Below are positions 25,357-33,863 of a DNA stretch of 64,000 nucleotides, one piece after another; position 1 is the first letter of the stretch, and each line of letters starts with the position of its first letter. The stretch is from Rhizobium tumorigenes (GTDB lineage: Bacteria > Pseudomonadota > Alphaproteobacteria > Rhizobiales > Rhizobiaceae). The position numbers were made by a program, and so were the translations under genes. The stretch spans positions 1,674,001 through 1,738,000 of the forward strand of contig NZ_CP117255.1 in assembly GCF_003240565.2 (NCBI RefSeq). The letters run 5' to 3'. The notes beneath the pieces are model-generated. The model saw nothing but the letters and a program-made list of their open reading frames with translations, was not told the DNA's origin and did not search any database.

Positions 25357-25403
25357 AATCTCCCCCTTGTGCGGGAGATGTCCCGCCGGGACAGAGGGGG
25401 CGA
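25357..25403. repeat. Palindromic repeat copy 3
   Basis: Same element in the opposite orientation, 66 bp from copy 2: ATCTCCCCCTTGTGCGGGAGAT followed by the GTCCCGCCGGGAC hairpin (given here as arms). It ends 33 bp before the dusA stop. Confidence 0.85.
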
Positions 25404-25436
25404 TCTGGCACCGCAGCCCAGCAGCCATGTCCCTCG

Positions 25437-26450
25437 TCAGGCCGAAAGCGCCGTCGGCTCGGCAGCTGAGAAATCCACGGCGGCAAAGGCAGCGGCGATG
25501 ATCTCCGGCCCGGCGCCCGGCTTGGCCGCATCGCTCGACAGGATCTGCCGGAACCGCCGCGCCCCGGTCATGCCCGAAAACAGCCCGATCATATGGCGCG
25601 TCACCTGCTGCAATCGTCCGCCACCGGCGATGTGCGCGCCGGCATAAGTCATCATCGTATCGCGCAGCGCCAGCCAGTCCGGCGCGCGAAAAGGTTTGCC
25701 ATAGATGCGGTGGTCGACATCGGTCAGAACTGCCGTATCGCCATAAGGCGCCCTGCCCAGCATGACGCCGTCCACATGGCGCAGGTGCATCTCCGCTTCG
25801 TCGAGCGTCTTGATGCCACCGTTGATGCCGATGAACACATCCGGAAAACGCTGCTTCATGCGGTAGACGAGGTCGTAGTCGAGCGGCGGGATATCGCGGT
25901 TTTCCTTCGGCGACAGGCCCTTCAACCAGGCTTTTCGCGCATGGATCCAGATGGCGTCGGCGCCGGCGTCGAGCACTCGCACCAGCAGGTCCGGCAGCGC
26001 CACCTCGGGGTCCTGCTCGTCGACGCCGATCCGGCATTTCACCGTCACCGGCAAGTCGGTTACCGCCTTCATCGCCGCCACCGCAGAAGCCACCGTATCC
26101 GGCGTCAGCATCAGGCAGGCGCCGAAGGTGCCGGACTGCACCCGGTCCGAAGGGCAGCCGACATTCAGGTTGATCTCGTCGTAGCGGTAATCGGCGGCAA
26201 TCCGCACCGCCTCGGCAAGCTTGCCCGCATCCGAGCCGCCAACCTGTAGCGCCACGGGATGCTCCTCGGCATGATGCCCGAGCAGCCTGTCGCGCGGCCC
26301 ATGGATGATAGCATCCGCCACCACCATCTCCGTATAAAGCAGCGCCTCCCGGCTGATCTGCCGATGCAAAAACCGACAATGCCGATCCGTCCAGTCGATC
26401 ATCGGCGCGACGGCGAAGATTTTTTGTCCGCTACAATATTGATTTTTCAT
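25437..26450 (-). CDS. dusA: tRNA-dihydrouridine(20/20a) synthase DusA
   Basis: A 337-residue FMN enzyme that reduces uridine to dihydrouridine in the tRNA D-loop. The N-terminus has the DusA signature FAVAPMIDWTDRHCRFLHR. NLNVGCPSDRVQSGTFGACL carries the catalytic Cys, and the TIM-barrel FMN-phosphate site includes IGINGGIKTLDEA and GVMLGRAPYG. Length and the WTDRHCR motif separate DusA from DusB and DusC. It is convergent with cspA, with two repeat elements between them. Confidence 0.93.
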   Translation of the reverse strand: MKNQYCSGQKIFAVAPMIDWTDRHCRFLHRQISREALLYTEMVVADAIIHGPRDRLLGHHAEEHPVALQVGGSDAGKLAEAVRIAADYRYDEINLNVGCPSDRVQSGTFGACLMLTPDTVASAVAAMKAVTDLPVTVKCRIGVDEQDPEVALPDLLVRVLDAGADAIWIHARKAWLKGLSPKENRDIPPLDYDLVYRMKQRFPDVFIGINGGIKTLDEAEMHLRHVDGVMLGRAPYGDTAVLTDVDHRIYGKPFRAPDWLALRDTMMTYAGAHIAGGGRLQQVTRHMIGLFSGMTGARRFRQILSSDAAKPGAGPEIIAAAFAAVDFSAAEPTALSA

Positions 26451-26844
26451 GGTTTTCCAAAGCTACGCAAGAATGTCGGCCCTGTTAGCCAACATCCATC
26501 TCAAGTCCGTTTCTACCACGAGTACGCACTTGAATCCATTGAATGGAGATACGGCATAGTTCCATATGCTGCACCAAGACAAACAGAACTCCAACGGCAA
26601 TCTGAACTTATAGGTGCACAGAATGCGACGGAAATCGCTCAAATGAACTAGAGTGCAGGTTAGTTTGTTGGCTGAGCCGACGATTTGAATAGGTCAGGAT
26701 TTCCCTGCCTATATTGAGACCAGTAGTGAACAGCGGATCGAGGAAGCTTCCCATGGAGCGATGAGCCATACATGCGGGTAGACAGCGACGGGCCGATCCG
26801 GCGCGAAACGATGCAGGTTGAAGTAACGGGAGAATCGCTAACGG
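26451..26844. other. Intergenic stretch, no gene seen
   Basis: About 390 bp upstream of dusA and of the IS-interrupted unknown gene. No recognisable protein, RNA or repeat; base composition is more mixed than in the core regions. Confidence 0.35.
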
Positions 26845-27411
26845 ATGGACGAGCAGAGGACACGAACGGTGCTAGACCACCGGATGCACGCCGTCGCCGC
26901 TCTTGCTTGGGCGCTACGCGTTCGATCCAAGTGGAAGAAGGCTCCCGCCATTGCCGTCCACTTTGATGGTAAGCTGATGCTGGAGGGCAATCTGAACGCG
27001 ATCACCAACCCGATGTTGGAAGTCGGACTGGTTCATTGCAGAGCCTTGCTCGAATTTCTGGGGCTCTGTGAGGAAAAGGGTTCGCTAAGCCAGATTAAGA
27101 AGCGTCGACTTACGGACGTTGGCGTCGAACACTTTAGAAACACCGGCGGCCCCCTACCTATGCTGTCTCCGCAGATCGCTGTTAGCAGGTACTGCGGCGA
27201 CGCGGACATGGCGGAACGCGCTTTGTTGAGAGTATTTCGCCTCACGAACAAGGGGCTAGCGCATTGCACCAACGGCATGATCGACGATCCGGCAGATTGC
27301 CAACTGATCGAGATAGCCAGTCTTGGGGTGCCAGCTTTGATGGTTAGCTATTTTTATACGCCGCTTGGGCTACCTAGGCAGTGTCCCCATAAACGGGGTT
27401 CATCTTATTGA
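26845..27411 (+). CDS. Unknown protein whose 3' end is replaced by an IS element
   Basis: The frame starts MDEQRTRTVLDHRMHAV and encodes 177 native residues; IS copy 2 then begins at 27377 and supplies a foreign tail ([11 protein letters not shown]) and the stop. Joining the flanks at the TA duplication gives an original ending ...LPSPDTRISTRPR with a stop at 28252-28254. Thus only about the last 11 residues were lost. The protein looks soluble and helical (NPMLEVGLVHCRALLEFLG, ALLRVFRLTNKGLAH); I do not recognise the family. It may still be functional with the altered tail. Confidence 0.6.
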   Translation: MDEQRTRTVLDHRMHAVAALAWALRVRSKWKKAPAIAVHFDGKLMLEGNLNAITNPMLEVGLVHCRALLEFLGLCEEKGSLSQIKKRRLTDVGVEHFRNTGGPLPMLSPQIAVSRYCGDADMAERALLRVFRLTNKGLAHCTNGMIDDPADCQLIEIASLGVPALMVSYFYTPLGLPRQCPHKRGSSY

Positions 27412-28217
27412 CGGTGTGTGATTCAATCTCCTTGAAAGGAGATTGCCATGCGCCGTCATGAATTGAGCGACGAAGAATGGGCTATCATTGCACCTCTTTT
27501 GCCGAACAATAGCCGTGGAATTGAACGTGTCGATGACCGCCGGGTGATCAACGGCATCCTGTGGCGTTTCAGGACTGGTTCGTCTTGGCGAGATGTGCCG
27601 GAGCGTTATGGCCCGCGCACGACGCTTTACAATCGGTTCTCCCGATGGCGCAAGGCGGGCGTCTGGGATCGTCTTCTGGACGCCGTTTCAAAGCGTTACG
27701 ATGGAGACATCGTGATGATCGACAGTTCTTGTGTTCGCGTTCACCAGCATGGTGCCAACGCTAAAAAGGGGGATCTGCCGATCCTTGCATGGGACGTTCG
27801 CGCGGCGGCCTGACGACAAAGATCCACGCTCTTGTCGATGCAGATGGCAGACCGGTTCGGCTTGAACTCACCGCCGGCCAAGCCGCCGATGCACCGATGG
27901 CTGAAAAGCTGTTGAGCGACCTGCGGCCCGGCGCGACGATCCTCGCCGACAAGGCATATGACACCGACGCAATTCGTAACTTTGCCAAGCAACGCAAGTG
28001 CTGGGCGAATATCCCTGCAAAGGCCAATCGAAAGCAGACATTCAGCTTCAACCGCTGGGTCTACCGTCAGCGCAATCTCGTGGAACGGTTCTTCAACCGT
28101 ATCAAGCAGATGCGAGGCCTCGCGACGCGATACGACCGGCGCGCTGATAATTACATGGCCGCCCTCAAGCTTGTCGCGACGAGGATATGGATCGCCTCAA
28201 CTAATGAGTCCGTGGCC
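27377..28217 (+). mobile_element. IS5-family insertion sequence (IS427-like), copy 2, 841 bp
   Basis: Same length and same encoded proteins as copies 1 and 3, flanked by TA at 27375-27376 and 28218-28219. Same orientation as copy 1, 4.5 kb away. Inserted near the 3' end of the unknown gene starting at 26845. Confidence 0.93.
27448..27813 (+). CDS. IS5-family transposase, OrfA (copy 2)
   Basis: 121 residues identical to OrfA of copy 1, including the DNA-binding region, the first catalytic Asp and the A5G5 slip run (27763-27772). Confidence 0.92.
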   Translation: MRRHELSDEEWAIIAPLLPNNSRGIERVDDRRVINGILWRFRTGSSWRDVPERYGPRTTLYNRFSRWRKAGVWDRLLDAVSKRYDGDIVMIDSSCVRVHQHGANAKKGDLPILAWDVRAAA

Positions 28218-28220
28218 TAG
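27789..28220 (+). CDS. IS5-family transposase, OrfB (copy 2)
   Basis: 143 residues identical to OrfB of copy 1 with the second Asp and the Glu of the DDE set. The stop codon TAG uses the TA of the target duplication. Confidence 0.92.
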   Translation: MGRSRGGLTTKIHALVDADGRPVRLELTAGQAADAPMAEKLLSDLRPGATILADKAYDTDAIRNFAKQRKCWANIPAKANRKQTFSFNRWVYRQRNLVERFFNRIKQMRGLATRYDRRADNYMAALKLVATRIWIASTNESVA

Positions 28221-28624
28221 CCCAGACACTCGCATCTCGACACGACCAAGATAGGAAAAAATTTAACTCCGCCGCAGTCCTTAACCGTAACGGCCGGGTC
28301 TGCGTTACATACAGCAGGATCTGCACCATGCAGCCGGCGTCCAGTGCAGCAAAAGCAAACAAAGAAAATTAGTTAATAATTTGAATTACTAAAGTGAATT
28401 TCTCAGCCAATGCCTAGAGGCAGAGATGACGTCGTCGCAGCCTGTATGAGACGCAGGGCTTCTTACAACAGATCGTATCTTGGCATTTGGTTTGGGATCT
28501 TCGTCTAGCGAGCGCAGGGCCCTTGGGCGCGCGTGCATCGCTGTATATAGCGGGCCCGACAAAAAAGCGAGGCCCGGGCGGGCATGAAGCCGACCGGGCC
28601 GTATGATGTTCCGATATCGGTGCT
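28221..28624. other. Intergenic stretch, no intact gene seen
   Basis: About 400 bp after IS copy 2. Its first 34 bases are the displaced end of the gene at 26845. The rest contains an AT-rich segment (28365-28400) and the terminator of the next small gene. Confidence 0.45.
28561..28600 (-). terminator. Probable terminator of the 66-residue protein gene
   Basis: On the minus strand GGCCCGG pairs with CCGGGCC across a 16-nt loop, followed by TCGC then TTTTTT, 25-60 bp after the gene stop. Confidence 0.6.
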
Positions 28625-28825
28625 TTAGATAAAGGCAACCGGCATCTGGATCGGCGCGCGCTTGGCGCCGTAGTCGCGCTCGTGCGACGAAAGATTGACT
28701 TGCTTTTCCTGGGCGAGGACCAGAGCTTCGAGTGCAGGATGCAGCGCTTCTTCGCGGGAAAAGTCGATGGCATCGATTTCGATGGAAGCGGCGCGCCTGC
28801 GGGCGTTGAAGAAATTGAAGATCAT
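28625..28825 (-). CDS. Small conserved hypothetical protein
   Basis: A 66-residue protein starting MIFNFFNARRRAASIEID, preceded by a strong AGGAGGG ribosome site 9 bases before the ATG and followed by a terminator. It is soluble and charged (EALVLAQEKQVNLSSHERD). Function unknown. Confidence 0.65.
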   Translation of the reverse strand: MIFNFFNARRRAASIEIDAIDFSREEALHPALEALVLAQEKQVNLSSHERDYGAKRAPIQMPVAFI

Positions 28826-29041
28826 GGTCGGGGCCCTCCTGATAGCTTCCGGATAAACGGCGCATGCGCCGTCTTCGTTCCCTTCCTAGCAGGCGAGTCG
28901 TTAAAAATTAACCATGCTGCACTGCACTAGGAAGAGCCGTCAGCATAACCCGCAACGAAGACAGCGGCGCGACAGCAGCGAGGCGGAAATCGGGCGTTAC
29001 AGAGGCCAATCGTCAAAGGCGAATTGGACGCCTAACCCAGG

Positions 29042-29263
29042 CTAGTCGTCAAACTCGAACTTGTGCTTGGAAAGCTGCCATTCGCCGTTGGCATCCTTCT
29101 CGACGCGCTTGTTGCCGCGGTAGAAAATCGGCTTGTTGACGCGCTTGTCGATGGCATAGCGGCTCGGCGTCCATTTCGCCTTGGGGTCGGTCCCGGTCAC
29201 CGAGGCCAGTGCCTCCTTGAACTTGCCTGCCTTGTAGAGCGTCATGAATTCGTCGTCGGCCAT
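29042..29263 (-). CDS. Small conserved hypothetical protein
   Basis: A 73-residue basic and acidic protein (MADDEFMTLYKAGKFKEAL, ending KHKFEFDD) with AAGGAGA upstream of the ATG. It lies 46 bp downstream of the DUF2938 gene on the same strand and may share its transcript. No named domain recognised. Confidence 0.7.
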   Translation of the reverse strand: MADDEFMTLYKAGKFKEALASVTGTDPKAKWTPSRYAIDKRVNKPIFYRGNKRVEKDANGEWQLSKHKFEFDD

Positions 29264-29309
29264 GTCAAAGTCTCCTTAAGCGTCGGCGGCGCGCGCGCCG
29301 GCCGTAAAT

Positions 29310-29789
29310 TCAGCGGATCAGCAGCGCCGTCCCGTACAGCCCGAAGCCGAATACCGTGTGGGCCACCAGGTTGAGCAGGCGGGCCTTGTTCGGATTGGGC
29401 GTCTTCGACGCTGCCCAGCCGATGCCGAGCCCCGGCTGCAACAGGAACCAGCCAGCCGCCACGGTGACGATCGCCCAGATCCAGGCAACCAGAAATGTCG
29501 GCGCCAGCAGCCAGCCCGGACCGGTGATCGCCACCAGCAGAAAGGCATAGGCGATGCCGACAGCATAGTGGCCGATCCAGCCGAGCGCGAGTTCGTGGGC
29601 GTAGGGCGCGCTCGCATTGATATCGTCGTGAAACACCGTGCCATGGCGCAGGTGATAGAACCAGCGGCCGACCGGCGCCCAGTTCGGCATGCCGCTGCCG
29701 GAAAGCCGGGCGTAGAGGATCGCCCAGAGATCCATAAGGATCGTTGCGCCAATGCCGATGACAAGGCAGCGCCAGAAAATGTCGACCAT
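29310..29789 (-). CDS. DUF2938 family membrane protein
   Basis: About 159 residues, beginning MVDIFWRCLVIGIGATILMD at 29789; the open frame extends further upstream but this start matches the family. Four hydrophobic helices are seen (around WRCLVIGIGATILMDLWAIL, ALGWIGHYAVGIAYAFLLVA, FLVAWIWAIVTVAAGWFLL and LVAHTVFGFGLYGTALLI). The family motifs NWAPVGRWFYH and SKTPNPNKARLLNLVAHTVFG are present. The molecular role of DUF2938 is unknown. Confidence 0.8.
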   Translation of the reverse strand: MVDIFWRCLVIGIGATILMDLWAILYARLSGSGMPNWAPVGRWFYHLRHGTVFHDDINASAPYAHELALGWIGHYAVGIAYAFLLVAITGPGWLLAPTFLVAWIWAIVTVAAGWFLLQPGLGIGWAASKTPNPNKARLLNLVAHTVFGFGLYGTALLIR

Positions 29790-29999
29790 GTGAAATCCGA
29801 TAATTTGGGACGCCGGAAGCAGGCGCGCACCAAACCATAGGCGCACCGGCGAAAGCAATGCCCATCCGTAGAAGCCGGCCAAAAGAATCGCCTCGCCCCA
29901 AGCTTTCAGGCCTCGGATCCGGCTGCCCTTGCTGTCTCCGCCGCATTATTGCGCTACAAAGCCTCAGAAGACGCGCACGACATCGCCAAGGAGAGAGAT

Positions 30000-31202
30000 T
30001 TGACCGCCATCGACACGCTTTTCATCCATGCCCGGCTGGACGACGGATCCTTCAGCGACATCGCCGTCACCGGCGGCCGCATCGTTGCCATCGGCGCCAG
30101 CGGCAGCCTCGGCACCGGCGCCGGCACGACTGTCGATCTCGGCGGCGCGCTGGTGGTACCCGGCTTCGTCGAAGGCCACATCCATCTCGACACGAGCTTC
30201 TACGGCGGCCCGTGGATTTCTCACAAGCCCTGCACCGCCGGCTTCGACGTGCACGAACGCGTCGCCTTCCAGCACCAGAACCTCGCCATTGCCGAACCGA
30301 TGGACGTGCGCGCCAGAAAGCAGCTCGAGCTTGCCATCGGCAACGGCGCCACCGCCATGCGCAGCCATGTGATGGTCGACGGCTCCGTCGGCCTCAAGCA
30401 CCTCAAGGAGATCCTGAAGGTGCGCGACGAGTATGCCGGGCTGATCGACATCCAGCTCGTCGCCTTTCCCCAGAGCGGCATCCTGAAAAGCCCGGGCACA
30501 CCAGGCCTGATGGACGAGGCGATTGCCATAGGTGCCGATATCGTCGGCGGGCTCGATCCGGCCAGTTTCGACCGTGACCTCGGCGGCCATCTCGACGTCA
30601 TCTTCGACATTGCCGAGCGCCGCGGCGCCGATATCGACATCCACCTGCACGATGGTGGCACGCTCGGCCAGTTCACCATCGAGGAAATCTGCGCCCGCAC
30701 CTGCTCGCTGTCGATGGAGGGGCATGTCGCCGTCAGCCACGCCTACGGCCTTGGCGATCTCGCCCCCGACGCGGCAAAGCGCGCCGGCGAACAATTGGCG
30801 GCCTCCGGCGTGTCGATCATGACCAATGCGCCCGGCAATCACGCCTTCCCGCCGGTGGCGCTGCTACGGGCGGCCGGCGTCACCGTCTTCAGCGGCAGCG
30901 ACAACATCCGCGACAGCTGGTGGCCCTATGGCGATGGTGACATGCTGGGCCGCGCCATGATGATCGGCTACCGCTCCGGCTTCTATACCGACGGAGACCT
31001 GCGCGCCGCCTTCGACGTCGTGACGACCTCGGGTGCCAAGGCGCTGCGGCTGGAGGACTATGGCCTGGCGGTCGGCAGCCGTGCCGACTTCGTCACACTG
31101 ACGGCCGCCCATGTCCCTGAAGCTGTCGTCTCCGTGCCAAAACAACGCTCCGTCTACAAGGGCGGCAGGCTGGTGGCGGAAAACGGGATGGTGGTGCGGT
31201 GA
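30000..31202 (+). CDS. Amidohydrolase-family enzyme, cytosine-deaminase-like
   Basis: About 400 residues. TTG at 30000 is the best start because AAGGAG lies about 6 bases before it; the open frame begins at 29949. Compared with E. coli cytosine deaminase, the HIHLD metal pair (GHIHLDTSFYGG), the VAFPQ glutamine, the VSH histidine and the SGSDNIRDSWWP aspartate are present. The position of the catalytic Glu (HCDE in CodA) is Asp here (HLHD). It is therefore a metal-dependent hydrolase or deaminase of the CodA/AtzC type with unknown substrate. It is divergent from the DUF2938 gene. Confidence 0.82.
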   Translation: MTAIDTLFIHARLDDGSFSDIAVTGGRIVAIGASGSLGTGAGTTVDLGGALVVPGFVEGHIHLDTSFYGGPWISHKPCTAGFDVHERVAFQHQNLAIAEPMDVRARKQLELAIGNGATAMRSHVMVDGSVGLKHLKEILKVRDEYAGLIDIQLVAFPQSGILKSPGTPGLMDEAIAIGADIVGGLDPASFDRDLGGHLDVIFDIAERRGADIDIHLHDGGTLGQFTIEEICARTCSLSMEGHVAVSHAYGLGDLAPDAAKRAGEQLAASGVSIMTNAPGNHAFPPVALLRAAGVTVFSGSDNIRDSWWPYGDGDMLGRAMMIGYRSGFYTDGDLRAAFDVVTTSGAKALRLEDYGLAVGSRADFVTLTAAHVPEAVVSVPKQRSVYKGGRLVAENGMVVR

Positions 31203-31223
31203 GGCGGTGGCTCGCTCCTGCCC

Positions 31224-32285
31224 TTAGCGATCCGAACCAAGCTCTCGCTCGAAGGCCGCCGTTACGATGTCGATCAACTGCCTGTGGATGGCACCTCTGG
31301 AGCGACCGCCGCCGTCCCTGCAGATCGGGTCGCCGATCTCCTTTGCCGTAGCGGTCTCTTCAGCACCCGGCTTGCATTCGGCGAACATGCTGAAATGACT
31401 GGCATCCGGGATGGTCGAGTATCTCGAATCTACAATCGCCTTGGCAACTGCCGCCGCATCTGCGGTGGCTGGAATTGTTCCGGGCCTACCGAGATTGACG
31501 ATCTCGACGGGAATGGAAATTTCCGCGAACGTCCCGGGCTCAAAAACGTCGACCGGCGCAGGATCGATCGCCATCGCAAATCGAATGCGCTTGTCTTCGC
31601 TATGACGGCCGGCGGACTGCATATCCATGGCATGAAGATCGACACCGCTTTGGCGAACCCAGTCGCAAAGCGATGGATTGAGCGCATCCGTGTCGCAATA
31701 ACTTGCGAGCCGCTGCGGATCGATCCGGGCGCCAGCCAACGCTAGGGCTGTGCTGCCGCCCGCTGACAAGCCCAGTGCTCCTGTCTTGCCGCTTTCCAGG
31801 TGCTCTTTGAAAAAGGCGTCTTTCCCGATTGCATCCAGAGTATCGCTGATATCGCCGGGTCTCAGCCAGAGTTTCATCGTCTCCGCTGCGGATCGCCCGG
31901 CCCCCGAATTGCCGGGGTGGTTGGGGGCGGCCACGATGAAACCCTCGCTGGCCAGTGGCGCTGCGAGCCAGCTCAACGCCTGCGCGTTTCCGGCGATACC
32001 GGCGCCATGTGAAAGCAAGACAAGGGGAAATGCACCCTCCGAGATCGGAGCGCCAAGCATGGCAGGCGTTCCCACGAAGAACATGCTTTCTCCCAGCAGC
32101 ATGGATTTTCCACCGGGGAGCGCCGGGTACCAGACGGTAACGTCGAGGTCGGTGCCGCGCTCAGGCGACGGTGCGGAAATTTCGCGCACTCCGACAGTCT
32201 CACTGGCGGGGGCTCGCTGCTGCGCCGGCATCGTAAGGACTGTAGCCGTGCACAGCATGGCGATCGTTTTTAATGGAGAAAGCAT
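31224..32285 (-). CDS. Secreted alpha/beta hydrolase (dienelactone-hydrolase-like)
   Basis: About 353 residues starting MLSPLKTIAMLCTATVLTMP, a signal peptide. The nucleophile elbow is GALGLSAGGSTALAL, the oxyanion region FPLVLLSHGAGIAG, and a late DASHFSMF supplies the probable catalytic His. The opening of the mature protein (DLDVTVWYPA) is typical of the predicted dienelactone hydrolase group. The frame extends upstream to 32612, but that part lacks protein character. Substrate unknown. Confidence 0.82.
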   Translation of the reverse strand: MLSPLKTIAMLCTATVLTMPAQQRAPASETVGVREISAPSPERGTDLDVTVWYPALPGGKSMLLGESMFFVGTPAMLGAPISEGAFPLVLLSHGAGIAGNAQALSWLAAPLASEGFIVAAPNHPGNSGAGRSAAETMKLWLRPGDISDTLDAIGKDAFFKEHLESGKTGALGLSAGGSTALALAGARIDPQRLASYCDTDALNPSLCDWVRQSGVDLHAMDMQSAGRHSEDKRIRFAMAIDPAPVDVFEPGTFAEISIPVEIVNLGRPGTIPATADAAAVAKAIVDSRYSTIPDASHFSMFAECKPGAEETATAKEIGDPICRDGGGRSRGAIHRQLIDIVTAAFERELGSDR

Positions 32286-32571
32286 ATTGGTCCTCACATT
32301 TACGAGCGCCGGGAGTGTGTTTTCCCCGTGTCTTGGAGGAAGGAAGTGCGGCGCGCTTAGAAGCACAGCATGACCACTGCCCTCACCCCCGCGACCCGTA
32401 TCGCATTCCCGGACGTCCGAAATCGCGATCGAGGTCCATGCCCGCGCCACGTCGCTGCGGCTACCCTCGCCACCATTCGCAAAAATCATCACGCAAACGG
32501 CACCACACAATGCTGGATTTGTTGGCGGAATCGGGAGACAACAGGCTCTGATCAGTGAAAGAGTTTGCGCC

Positions 32572-33264
32572 ATGACCGACCTTGCCACCGTCATTCCCCT
32601 GCCCCATCCCACCCTTCTGCCTGTCGATGGAATGGCTGCGACCTTTCCGGTGCGGCGTGTCTATTGCGTCGGGCGAAACTATGCCGACCACGCCATCGAG
32701 ATGGGACACGATCCCAGCCGGGAGCCACCTTTCTTCTTCCAGAAGAATGCCGACAATCTTCTCGTCGGCAGCGACTTCCCCTACCCACCACTTTCCAGCG
32801 ACGTTCATCACGAGGTCGAACTCGTCATCGCGCTGAAATCCGGCGGCAACGATATCCCGGTCGAGGCGGCCTTGGATTGCATTTACGGATACGGTGTCGG
32901 CATCGATTTCACCCGCCGCGACCTGCAGGCCATTGCCAAGAAGGCAGGCCGCCCCTGGGAAGTCGCCAAGGCCTTCGAGCATTCGGCACCCGTCTCTGCC
33001 CTCGTACCCGCCGAGCGCATCGGTCATCCCCACTCCGGCGCCATCTGGCTCGAGGTCAATGGCGAGCGCGTGCAGGATGGCGACATCGAGCAGATGATCT
33101 GGAAGATTCCCGAAATCATCGTCGAACTGTCGAAGCTGTTCACGCTTGCCGCCGGTGATGTGATCCTGACCGGTACGCCGGCGGGCGTTGGCCCTGTCAG
33201 CAAGGGCGACCGGATAACCTGTGGCGTCGATGGCGTCGCCACGATGTCGCTGACCGTCATCTGA
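32572..33264 (+). CDS. Fumarylacetoacetate hydrolase family protein
   Basis: 230 residues, a single FAH domain. Family motifs: VYCVGRNYADHA, PPFFFQKNADNLL, the metal-binding HHEVELVIALK with two Glu, and the C-terminal DVILTGTPAGVGPVSKGD. Members cleave C-C bonds in acylpyruvates or decarboxylate oxaloacetate; which one applies here is not visible. It is followed after 13 bp by the gamma-carbonic-anhydrase-like gene and is likely co-transcribed with it. Confidence 0.92.
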   Translation: MTDLATVIPLPHPTLLPVDGMAATFPVRRVYCVGRNYADHAIEMGHDPSREPPFFFQKNADNLLVGSDFPYPPLSSDVHHEVELVIALKSGGNDIPVEAALDCIYGYGVGIDFTRRDLQAIAKKAGRPWEVAKAFEHSAPVSALVPAERIGHPHSGAIWLEVNGERVQDGDIEQMIWKIPEIIVELSKLFTLAAGDVILTGTPAGVGPVSKGDRITCGVDGVATMSLTVI

Positions 33265-33277
33265 CCGGGAGAACGCC

Positions 33278-33808
33278 ATGCCGATCTATATGCTGGGAGG
33301 ACTTACCCCGAAGACGCCACCTGCCGGACGCTACTGGCTGGCGCCAAATGCGTCCCTGATAGGAAAGGTCGAACTCGGCGAGGACGTCGGCATCTGGTTC
33401 GGCGCGGTGTTGCGCGGAGACAACGATCCGATCGTCATCGGTGCGCGGACCAACATCCAGGAAGGCAGCATGGTCCACACCGATGCCGGCTTTCCGGTCG
33501 TCATCGGCGAAGGCTGCACGATCGGTCACCACGCCATCGTCCATGGCTGCACCATCGGCGACAACACGCTGGTCGGAATGGGCGCCACCATCCTCAACGG
33601 CGCCCGCATTGGTAAAAATTGCCTTGTCGGCGCCAATGCGCTGGTGACGGAAGGCAAGGAATTTGCCGACGGCTCGCTGATCGTAGGTTCGCCCGCGAAA
33701 GCAATCCGCCTTCTTGACGACGCCGCCATCGAAGGCCTACGCCGGTCCGCGACCAGCTATGTCGCCAACTGGCAACGTTTCGCACGGGATCTGAAGCTTG
33801 TCGACTGA
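33278..33808 (+). CDS. Gamma-carbonic-anhydrase-like hexapeptide-repeat protein
   Basis: 176 residues forming a left-handed beta-helix trimer. The metal-binding His set is seen in SMVHTDAGFP and CTIGHHAIVHGCTIG, and hexapeptide repeats run from about residue 25 to 140. The active-site Glu pair of the Methanosarcina enzyme is not obvious, so carbonic anhydrase activity is uncertain; the family also includes YrdA/PaaY-type proteins. It is in an apparent operon with the FAH-family gene. Confidence 0.88.
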   Translation: MPIYMLGGLTPKTPPAGRYWLAPNASLIGKVELGEDVGIWFGAVLRGDNDPIVIGARTNIQEGSMVHTDAGFPVVIGEGCTIGHHAIVHGCTIGDNTLVGMGATILNGARIGKNCLVGANALVTEGKEFADGSLIVGSPAKAIRLLDDAAIEGLRRSATSYVANWQRFARDLKLVD

Positions 33809-33863
33809 AAGGCTACGCGCTCTGACGACGCTCATCATGCCTGTTGGCCCCGCAATGCCACCC

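Noticed and set aside
22026..28217. IS copies 1 and 2 as a composite transposon carrying dnaJ-like, cspA and dusA
   Set aside because: Each copy has its own TA duplication and each interrupts a gene whose two halves lie on both sides of that copy, so they were separate insertions.
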